From assembly GCF_014647875.1 (NCBI RefSeq), contig NZ_BMQA01000029.1, positions 1 through 64,000 on the forward strand: a stretch of DNA of 64,000 nt. Direction: 5' to 3'. The position numbers and the translations under genes are program-made. This document shows positions 57,603 through 64,000 of this stretch, in pieces. The notes below the pieces were generated by a model. That model had not been told where the DNA came from, did no database searches, and saw nothing but the letters and a program-made list of their open reading frames with translations. The number at the start of each line of letters is the position of its first letter. The first letter of the stretch is position 1. This stretch comes from Streptomyces brasiliensis (GTDB lineage Bacteria > Actinomycetota > Actinomycetes > Streptomycetales > Streptomycetaceae).

Positions 57603-57932
57603 TTACCGGAGCACGATGATCACGAAGGACCCGCGGTCGAATCGGTGATCGAAGTGGCGGCCGAAGCAGAATCCGGAGTGGTTGAAGCAGGATCCGCGGT
57701 GGTCGAAGCGGAACCCACCGTGGTCGAAGCGGAACCCACCGTGGTCGAAACCGAACCTACCGTGGTCGAAGCAGCGCCAGTCGCTGCGGTCGAAGCACCC
57801 GATGCTGGTCACACGAGTGTGCACGGCAGGGGCTGCCGCGGCCGTGCCTGCTGTGCTGATCGCAGCGCCGCCGGCCATTAGAACGCCGGCCGCGGACGCC
57901 GCGACGAGGCGCCGCACGCGTTGTGCTCGCAT
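57603..57932 (-). CDS. Secreted small protein with FDHGG heptad repeats
   Basis: A 109-residue protein from ATG 57932 with GGAAGG upstream. Residues 1-~38 are a Sec signal peptide (MRAQRVRRLVAASAAGVLMA, cleavage after TAAAA). The mature part contains FDRSDWRCFDHGRFGFDHGG followed by FRFDHGG, FRFDHRG, then SCFNHSGFCFGRHFDHRF. It has Cys and many His/Asp/Phe, suggesting metal binding or an amyloid-like surface role. The 21-bp unit behind the heptad repeats is visible at 57702-57764. The opposite strand is also open (VEAEPTVVEAEPT), but only this strand has a signal peptide and RBS. No named family. Confidence 0.65.
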   Translation of the reverse strand: MRAQRVRRLVAASAAGVLMAGGAAISTAGTAAAAPAVHTRVTSIGCFDRSDWRCFDHGRFGFDHGGFRFDHGGFRFDHRGSCFNHSGFCFGRHFDHRFDRGSFVIIVLR

Positions 57933-58425
57933 GATGGATGCACCCTTCCTTCCATCGTCTCGCGCGACTCTCAGCGACACGAGGTGAACGACCGCAGCCG
58001 TGACAAGGGCGCGGAATGACCGTAGGCGTCGTCCCTTGCACATGAACAGAACTCACATCCGCTGTCTGCGCTGCACGGGAACCAGACGACCAGAGGCGCA
58101 CCCCAGGCTGCGGCTTTACTTTGGATACGGCGGCGCCCTTTTGGATTGCCTGGGATCGGCTGTTTTGTTAGGAAATGTTCTACGGCTTTCATCGCTGGTC
58201 CATGCCAGGTCTCCGGACGAACCGGCTTGGGCGGACCTCCCCCGGATACCGGCGTCGGACGCGTGGTGTCCTGGCCGGTCGGCATTCTGAGCCGGCAGGG
58301 GGAGGGAGTGGTTCTTCCATGACCTTGAGCCGTCACGTGTGACCGGGACCGCCGTTGCAACAGCTGATCACCTCGGCTCCGAGAGCCGCGGTCCGGCCGG
58401 CAAGGGAAACGATCGCCGTGGCGCC

Positions 58426-58731
58426 ATGGCCGTCGACCTCTTCGCAGACATCCCGGTGAACTACTACGCAGCGGCGCCCTGGACACGTCGGCCGTGCCCT
58501 GTGCGCCGTCATCGTCGACGACCTCGCCACGCGCATCGCCGCGACGGCTGATCGGGGCCTGTAGCCGAGGAGTTGCGAGACCTTCTCGAATGGCGTTCGC
58601 AACGTCACGTACCAGGATCCGGATGGAAACGAGATCGGTTCGGCGGCTCTTCGCTCCGGCTCCGACTCAGACTCAGGGGTGGTCAGCGACCACCAGCGGT
58701 TCGAGGCTCATGCTGCCGTGCCCCGCGGGTG
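58426..58731 (+). pseudogene. Broken VOC/glyoxalase-superfamily gene
   Basis: ATG 58426 starts MAVDLFADIPVNYYAAAPW, a typical VOC N-terminus. After a deletion another frame gives ALCAVIVDDLATRIAATADR, GL-stop (TAG), and a third frame gives FSNGVRNVTYQDPDGNEIGS before a final TGA. The central metal-binding strands are lost. A decayed gene. Confidence 0.65.
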
Positions 58732-58954
58732 ATCCTCCGGCGTCTCAAGCAGACGGGTTCGCAGGCCGGCCAACAGGACGACTGTGACCGCCCTTTGCAA
58801 ATGAGCACACCCGCACCCACTGCACACCCAGGCGCGGTCCACCCCGCATCCCTTCTCCGCCCGGTCACCGTTACTCGCGACTGTCCGAAAAACGTGTCGC
58901 AGACATCTTGACCTTGTCCGAACGGGCGGCTTAGCGTCTCGGCGTTTGGGATGC

Positions 58955-58968
58955 TTGAAACGATTCAA
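58955..58968. promoter_or_regulatory. LacI-like operator before the GH106 gene
   Basis: TTGAAACGATTCAA, 12 of 14 palindromic positions around a central CG, 26 bp upstream of ATG 58995. Confidence 0.6.
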
Positions 58969-58994
58969 TTCAATACTTCTCTTGGGGCGCACTC

Positions 58995-61900
58995 ATGCAT
59001 GAACGCATCTCGCAGCGCGGCGGGATCTCACGCCGTACGGTCCTGGCCGCAGGTCTGGTGGCCGGCACCGCGGCGACCCTGTGGACCGCGGCACCGGCCG
59101 CGGTCGCGCTGCCCGCGGCGGACGGAAGCGGATCGGGTGGTGACTGGTTCGCCGATCCCTCGGCTTCGGTGCGCCCCAAGTTCCGGTGGTGGTGGCCGGA
59201 CGGCCTGGTCGACCCGGACGAGATCGCTCGGGAGATCGACCAGATCGCGGACGCGGGCTTCGGCGGGGTCGAGATAGCTGCCGTGCACCACAGCATCAAG
59301 GACAAGTCGGTCCTCGACGTCACCCATCACGGCTGGGGGAGCAGACCCTGGCGCGACGGCGTCGAGGCGGCGCTTCGCCGAGCCGTGCGGCGCGGCGTCA
59401 CCGTCGACATCACCCTCGGCCCGAGCTGGCCCGTGGCCATGCCGGGGCTCACTCCCGACGACGAGGCGGCCGCGCAGGAACTCGTCCACGGCCGGGCCAT
59501 GTTGAGCGCCGGCGCCACCTACCAGGGTCCGGTCCCGCCGCCCCTCCGCGAAGCCACCGCCGGCGTCACCCGGCAGCGACTGCTCGCCGTACAGGCGGCC
59601 CGCGTCGAACCGGCGAACACCACGCGCAAGGAGACCGGGCTCGACGCCGCCAGCGTCCGCGACCTCACCGACACGGTCACGGACGGCACCGTGACGTGGA
59701 CGGCACCCGACGACGGCGACTGGGTGCTGATCTCCTACTGGCGGCGCGGCTCGGGACAGCAGCCCGAGTCCGGCCCCCACTCCGCACCGGCCGCCTACGT
59801 CGTCGATCACTTCAGCGCCGACGGCACCGCCGCGGTCACCGGCTACTGGGAGAACCAGCTGCTGACCCCATCCGTGCGGCAACTGCTCAGGGCCGCGGGC
59901 GGCGTGTTCTTCGAGGACTCCGTGGAGCTGGAGACCGACGGCCTGACCTGGACCCCCTTGCTGCCTGACGCCTTCGAGGAGCACACCGGCCGCCCCCTGC
60001 TGCCGTATCTGCCGGCGATCGTCCTGGACGACAGCAACCAGGTCTTCGCCTTCGAGGCCGGACTGACCCGGCAGATCAGGCACGACTTCTGGGAGACGGT
60101 CTCCGGACTGTTCAACCGCCATCATCTGCGGGCCCTGCGGGACTGGGCGCACTCGCTGGGCATGGGCCTGCGGGCGCAGCCCTACGGCCTGCAGACCGAC
60201 GCCATCGCCTCGGCGGCGATCCTCGACATCCCCGAGGGCGAGTCCCTCGGCTTCAAGAATCTGGACGACTTCCGGTGCCTGGCCGGCGGCCGCGACATGG
60301 CCGGGCACACGGTGCTTTCCTGCGAGGCGGGCGCGTACAACGGCTCGGCGTACAGCACCACTTGGGACCGCTTCCTGCGGACCATGGGCGGTGCCTACGC
60401 GGCGGGCGTCAACCAGACGGTCGTGCACGGATTCTCCTATGCCACCGCGCCCCAGGTGAGCTGGCCCGGCTTCGCGGCCTTCAGCCCGTACAACGGCGCG
60501 CCCGGCTACGGCGAGTCATGGGGACCCCGGCAGCCCACCTGGCGGCACATCACCGACGTCTCCGGATACCTCGGCCGCGTGCACCAGGTCCTCCAGACCG
60601 GTACGGCCAGGGCGGACGTCGCGGTGTTCCGGCAGACCGGCTACACCGCCACCGGAATCGGCGCGTCCTGGCTCACCTCGACCGGTGTTCCGCTCGGCTG
60701 GACTCACCAGTTCATCAGCGGCCCACTGCTCGATCTGCCTGGCGCCATCGTGTCCGGCGGCCGGCTCGCACCGGACGGTCCCGCGTACAAGGCACTGCTC
60801 ATCGACGGTGACTTCTTCTACGGCTCCACGCCCACGCTGTCCGTGGACGACGCCGGCAAGGTGCTGAAGCTGGCCCGGGCAGGGCTCCCGGTCGTCCTGC
60901 TCGGCGCCTTCGACCAGGCGCTGACCCCGGGCGTGCCCGCGCCGGGCGAGACGGACCGGCTGCGCGAGATCCTCGATCGGCTGCTCGCCCTGCCCAACGT
61001 CGTCCGGGTCACCGACAAGACGGCGATCGGGGACGCCCTCGCCGGGCTCGGCGTGACGCCCGATGTCCGCCACGCGACCTCGTCGACGCTCCTCAACGCC
61101 CACCGGGCCACCCGGGAGGCGGACTTCTACTACCTCTGCAACGGCAAGCACGCCGAGACCGTCAAGCCGCCGGTGGCGGCGATCGACCACGAGGTGACGC
61201 TGCGCCGCACGCAGGACGGCGCCACCGTGCCGTACCTGCTCGACCCGTGGACGGGCGAGGCCGTGCGGCTTGCCCGGTACACCCGGGACGGCCGCGACTT
61301 CACCCTGCGCGTCGCGCTCCAGCCGGGACAGACCATGATCGTCGCGCTGGGTCGGCCCGGCCTGTTCGGCGACCGCAATGGCGACCGCCCGTACGCCGTC
61401 GCCACGGACGCGGACGCCGTGCTGTTCACCCGAGGGGGACTGACCGTGCGCGCGAGCGCCGCGGGTACGGTCACGACGCGCCTGTCGAGCGGGCGTACCG
61501 TCTCCACGGTCGTCCCGGCCGTGCCCGAGGCGATCACCCCGACCCGCTGGCAGGTGGAGGTCGAGGACTGGTACCCCGGATCCGAGGCGACCCGGACGGA
61601 GACGGTCAGCCGATCCCTGACGCTCGACACCCTCGTCCCCTGGTCACAGACCGCGGAGCTCGCCGACTCCGCCGGAATCGGCCGGTACCGGACCACGGTC
61701 GCTCTGCCGGCCGACTGGGATGAGTCCCACGGCGCGTTGCTGGACCTCGGGCAGGTCAGCGACACGTTCCGGGTGACCGTCAACGGCACACGGCTGGCAC
61801 CGGCCGACCGCCTGCACCCCGTTGTCGACGTCGGCGCCCTGCTGCGGCGCGGTGACAACACCATCGAGGTCGAGGTGGCGACACCGCTCATCAACCGGCT

Positions 61901-62003
61901 CAGGGTCGCCCAGCCCGCCGTGTTCGGCGGCGTCGCCCGCCAGGCCTACGGCCTTGTCGGACCTGTCCGCCTGCTGCCGTACGTGCAGGCGACCGTGGGC
62001 TGA
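58995..62003 (+). CDS. Tat-exported GH106-type alpha-L-rhamnosidase
   Basis: A 1,002-residue enzyme. The N-terminus carries a twin-arginine signal (ISRRTVLAAGLVAGTAATLW, cleavage near AVA). The family opening is WFADPSASVRPKFRWWWPDG, then LVDPDEIAREIDQIADAGFG, GVEIAAVHH. Acidic candidates lie in GGVFFEDSVELETDGLTWTP and in LDIPEGESLGF. A C-terminal jelly-roll binding domain includes GIGRYRTTVALPADW, GQVSDTFRVTVNGTRLAPAD and GDNTIEVEVATPLINRLR. GH106 enzymes remove L-rhamnose from pectic RG-I/RG-II or glycosides in a Ca-dependent reaction. It is preceded by a LacI-type box and followed by a GH127-type gene. Confidence 0.9.
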   Translation: MHERISQRGGISRRTVLAAGLVAGTAATLWTAAPAAVALPAADGSGSGGDWFADPSASVRPKFRWWWPDGLVDPDEIAREIDQIADAGFGGVEIAAVHHSIKDKSVLDVTHHGWGSRPWRDGVEAALRRAVRRGVTVDITLGPSWPVAMPGLTPDDEAAAQELVHGRAMLSAGATYQGPVPPPLREATAGVTRQRLLAVQAARVEPANTTRKETGLDAASVRDLTDTVTDGTVTWTAPDDGDWVLISYWRRGSGQQPESGPHSAPAAYVVDHFSADGTAAVTGYWENQLLTPSVRQLLRAAGGVFFEDSVELETDGLTWTPLLPDAFEEHTGRPLLPYLPAIVLDDSNQVFAFEAGLTRQIRHDFWETVSGLFNRHHLRALRDWAHSLGMGLRAQPYGLQTDAIASAAILDIPEGESLGFKNLDDFRCLAGGRDMAGHTVLSCEAGAYNGSAYSTTWDRFLRTMGGAYAAGVNQTVVHGFSYATAPQVSWPGFAAFSPYNGAPGYGESWGPRQPTWRHITDVSGYLGRVHQVLQTGTARADVAVFRQTGYTATGIGASWLTSTGVPLGWTHQFISGPLLDLPGAIVSGGRLAPDGPAYKALLIDGDFFYGSTPTLSVDDAGKVLKLARAGLPVVLLGAFDQALTPGVPAPGETDRLREILDRLLALPNVVRVTDKTAIGDALAGLGVTPDVRHATSSTLLNAHRATREADFYYLCNGKHAETVKPPVAAIDHEVTLRRTQDGATVPYLLDPWTGEAVRLARYTRDGRDFTLRVALQPGQTMIVALGRPGLFGDRNGDRPYAVATDADAVLFTRGGLTVRASAAGTVTTRLSSGRTVSTVVPAVPEAITPTRWQVEVEDWYPGSEATRTETVSRSLTLDTLVPWSQTAELADSAGIGRYRTTVALPADWDESHGALLDLGQVSDTFRVTVNGTRLAPADRLHPVVDVGALLRRGDNTIEVEVATPLINRLRVAQPAVFGGVARQAYGLVGPVRLLPYVQATVG

Positions 62004-62010
62004 CGAGGAC

Positions 62011-62049
62011 GGGTCGGCACCGTGTGCGAACAGGCGCCGGTGCCGACCC
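62011..62049. terminator. Hairpin after the GH106 gene
   Basis: GGGTCGGCACCG (62011-62022) pairs with CGGTGCCGACCC (62038-62049), a perfect 12-bp stem 8 bp after the stop. Confidence 0.8.
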
Positions 62050-62053
62050 GGAC

Positions 62054-62066
62054 TTGAACGTTTCAA
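62054..62066. promoter_or_regulatory. LacI-like operator before the GH127 gene
   Basis: TTGAA-CGT-TTCAA, the same box as at 58955 less one base, directly behind the terminator and 179 bp before the TTG start at 62245. Confidence 0.5.
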
Positions 62067-62138
62067 CCCCGTCCTTCCCCCACGGTGCGCCCCCGTCCTT
62101 CCCCCACGGTGCGCCCCCGTCCTTCCCTCACGGTGCGA
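62067..62138. repeat. Three tandem 24-bp repeats in the GH127 upstream region
   Basis: Units 62067-62090, 62091-62114 and 62115-62138 begin CCCCGTCCTTCCC and end GGTGCG; the first two are identical and the third has two changes. They are exact multiples of 3 nt and lie in the untranslated region. Confidence 0.85.
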
Positions 62139-62244
62139 CCCCGCCGCACCTTCCCGTCACGCCCTCACCCCCGTCAGCGCTCCACCGGACCCGCCTGAGC
62201 CGCATTCGCAGCCACCGCTGCCCGTCCGAAGGGAAACCGGCACC

Positions 62245-64000
62245 TTGCCCGAACAGCGCGACACCCCGAGCCCGTCCCGGCGCCAGATCCTGATCGCCGC
62301 GTCGGCCGCGGCAGCCACCACCGCGATGTCGTCCACCGTTGCCTCTGCGGCTTCCGCACCGTCGGCGGAGCCGCCGGAAGCCGAGGCGCCGCTCGCCGCC
62401 CTGCCGCTCTCCGCGGTACGGCTCCTCGACAGCCCGTTCCTGGAGAACATGCGTCGTACTTGCGCCTATCTGCTCTTCGTCGACATCGACCGGCTCCTGC
62501 ACACCTTCCGCCTCAACGTGGGCCTGGTCTCGTCGGCCGACCCCTGCGGAGGGTGGGAAGCCCCCGGCGTCCAGTTGCGCGGTCACACCACCGGCCATCT
62601 GCTCAGCGCCTTGGCCCAGGCGCACGCCAACACCGGTGACGACGCCTACGCTGACAAGGGCCGCGCCCTCGTCGCGGCGCTGGCCCGGTGCCAGGAGGCC
62701 GCCCCGGCCGCAGGATTCCACCGCGGCTACCTGTCCGCCTTCCCCGAGTCGGTCTTCGACCAGCTCGAGGCGGGTGGCAAGCCCTGGGCGCCGTACTACA
62801 CCCTCCACAAGATCATGGCCGGTCTGCTCGACCAGTACCAACTCAGCGGCAACCGGCAGGCGTTGACCGTCCTCCTGGAGATGGCGGCCTGGGTGGACGC
62901 GCGCACCGCTCCGCTGTCCCACGAGCGGATGCAGCTGGTGCTGAAGGTGGAGTTCGGCGGCATGAACGACGTGCTCACCCGGCTCCACCTCGTCACCGGA
63001 GATCCCGTACACCTGCGTACGGCGCAGCGCTTCGACCACGAGGAGCTGTACGATCCGCTGGCCGCAGGCCGGGACCAACTCGCCGGACGGCACGCCAACA
63101 CCGAGATCGCCAAGGTGGTCGGTGCGGTACCGGCCTTCGAGGCCACCGGGGACAGCCGCTACCTGGACATCGCCGACACCTTCTGGACGACCGTCGTACA
63201 GCACCACTCGTACGCCATCGGAGGCAACTCCAACCAGGAGCTCTTCGGGCCTCCCGGTGAGATCGTCAGCAGGCTCTCCGACGTGACCTGCGAGAACTGC
63301 AACAGCTACAACATGCTCAAACTGGGCCGGCAACTGTTCCTGCACCGGCCGTCGCACGCCGCCTACATGGACCACTACGAGTGGACGCTCTACAACCAGA
63401 TGCTCGGTGAGCAGGACCCCGATTCCGAGCACGGCTTCGTCACCTACTACACCGGACTGTGGGCCGGTTCCCAGCGGCAGCCCAAAGGCGGACTCGGGGC
63501 TGCTCCCGGAAGCTACAGCGGGGACTACGACAACTTCTCCTGCGACCACGGAACGGGCTTGGAGACGCACACCAAGTTCGCCGACAGCATCTATTTCCGC
63601 TCGCGGGAGGGCCAGGCCGCCGAGCTGTACGTCAACCTGTTCATCCCGTCCGAAGTGCACTGGCCCGAAACCGGGGTGACGATACGTCAGGAGACGCGGT
63701 ACCCGACGGCGGAACGTACGCGGCTCACCGTCACCGGGGGAGAGGGGCGCTTCGCGCTGAAGATCCGCATCCCCGCATGGGTGGCGGACACCGGCCGACC
63801 GGCCGTGCTGAAGGTCAACCACCGCCCCTTCGTCTCCCGGCCACGGCCGGGGACGTACGCCACCGTCGACCGGCACTGGCGCACCGGAGACAGCGTCGAA
63901 CTCGTCCTGCCGCGCGAACCCGTCTGGCGCCCCGCCCCCGACAACCCACAGGTGAAGGCGCTCTCGTACGGGCCGCTGGTGCTGGCCGGGGAGTACGGGG
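62245..64000 (+). CDS. GH127-type beta-L-arabinofuranosidase, exported, 3' end beyond the window
   Basis: At least 585 residues, open to the window edge. I start at TTG 62245 with GAAGGGA about 10 nt upstream. The N-terminus has a Tat-like signal (SRRQILIAASAAAATTAMSS). The DUF1680 (alpha/alpha)6 barrel is clear: VRLLDSPFLENMRRTCAYLL, QLRGHTTGHLLSALAQAHAN, APYYTLHKIMAGLLDQYQLS, HANTEIAKVVGAVPAFEATG. The metal/nucleophile region shows CENCNSYNMLKLGRQL (Glu-x-Cys) and FSCDHGTGLETHTKFADSIY, where relatives have CC before xGTG; the second Cys is Asp here. It should release beta-L-arabinofuranose from plant glycans. Same LacI-type box as the two rhamnosidases. Confidence 0.88.
   Translation, partial: MPEQRDTPSPSRRQILIAASAAAATTAMSSTVASAASAPSAEPPEAEAPLAALPLSAVRLLDSPFLENMRRTCAYLLFVDIDRLLHTFRLNVGLVSSADPCGGWEAPGVQLRGHTTGHLLSALAQAHANTGDDAYADKGRALVAALARCQEAAPAAGFHRGYLSAFPESVFDQLEAGGKPWAPYYTLHKIMAGLLDQYQLSGNRQALTVLLEMAAWVDARTAPLSHERMQLVLKVEFGGMNDVLTRLHLVTGDPVHLRTAQRFDHEELYDPLAAGRDQLAGRHANTEIAKVVGAVPAFEATGDSRYLDIADTFWTTVVQHHSYAIGGNSNQELFGPPGEIVSRLSDVTCENCNSYNMLKLGRQLFLHRPSHAAYMDHYEWTLYNQMLGEQDPDSEHGFVTYYTGLWAGSQRQPKGGLGAAPGSYSGDYDNFSCDHGTGLETHTKFADSIYFRSREGQAAELYVNLFIPSEVHWPETGVTIRQETRYPTAERTRLTVTGGEGRFALKIRIPAWVADTGRPAVLKVNHRPFVSRPRPGTYATVDRHWRTGDSVELVLPREPVWRPAPDNPQVKALSYGPLVLAGEYG

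Noticed and set aside
57702..57764. Possible CRISPR-like repeat array
   Set aside because: The 21-bp units are directly adjacent without spacers and keep a coding frame, so they are intragenic tandem repeats.
57516..57881. Forward frame with VEAEPTVV repeats
   Set aside because: It overlaps the reverse-strand gene that has a signal peptide, a ribosome-binding site and a downstream terminator, so I preferred that gene.
62067..62138. Second possible CRISPR-like array
   Set aside because: Three 24-bp units abut with no spacers.

Overview
High-G+C actinobacterial DNA, almost certainly from a Streptomyces or close relative. The evidence is strong G/C bias at third codon positions, GTG/TTG starts, a WhiB-type remnant, Tat and Sec signal peptides, a mycothiol-type maleylpyruvate isomerase, and a cysteine-containing actinobacterial-type leader peptide. 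The many truncated or frameshifted genes (about 15) suggest an accessory or chromosome-arm region. I saw no rRNA, tRNA, CRISPR array or origin.

Layout. 0-4.4 kb: debris (WhiB, CHAT protease, two IS5-type transposase remnants, one fused in frame to a nucleotidyltransferase tail), a secreted Ala/Pro-repeat protein and a polysaccharide deacetylase. 5-14.6 kb: MFS exporter, a divergent pair with twin palindromic operators (unknown protein / GT-C-like membrane protein), a frameshifted flippase-like gene, a LysR gene divergent from an NAD-dehydrogenase::NTF2 fusion, a methyltransferase, a broken PepSY gene and a peptidoglycan-binding protein. 14.8-20.1 kb: FtsX-type ABC exporter divergent from a NarL-type two-component system. 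20.6-23.7 kb: secreted GH78 alpha-L-rhamnosidase. 24-25.9 kb: RpiR regulator divergent from a DMT permease.

25.9-39.8 kb is an aromatic-catabolism island. A rightward gentisate operon (gentisate dioxygenase, fumarylpyruvate hydrolase, mycothiol-dependent maleylpyruvate isomerase, 3-hydroxybenzoate 6-hydroxylase) lies divergent from an IclR gene, a DHA2-type MFS transporter and a six-gene leftward operon. That operon encodes two phosphotriesterase-like proteins (one lacking nearly all metal ligands), an FAD monooxygenase, an HSL esterase, a metallo-beta-lactamase-fold hydrolase and a CocE-type hydrolase. The island probably converts an esterified, lactonised or acylated aromatic into 3-hydroxybenzoate/gentisate and on to fumarate and pyruvate. 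It ends in fused scraps of a thiolase and a 3-oxoacid CoA-transferase.

40.4-52.6 kb is a probable organosulfur-scavenging locus. It holds a complete oligopeptide/opine-type ABC importer, two flavin-dependent monooxygenases, an alpha/beta hydrolase and an SsuE-like FMN reductase in one leftward operon. The operon is preceded by a leaderless 24-codon ORF with three Cys codons ending in a TCSALCR motif. An Rrf2-family regulator with a DsbA-like partner lies beside it, and nearly identical 16-bp boxes occur at the importer promoter and at the Rrf2/cupin divergent promoter.

52.8-58.7 kb: more debris, an NmrA-like reductase, an alpha/beta hydrolase with a broken sibling, a rhodanese-type sulfurtransferase and a secreted FDHGG-repeat protein. 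59-64 kb: Tat-exported GH106-type rhamnosidase and a GH127-type beta-L-arabinofuranosidase that runs off the end. LacI-like TTGAA-CG-TTCAA boxes precede all three glycosidase genes and suggest one plant-glycan regulon split across the window.
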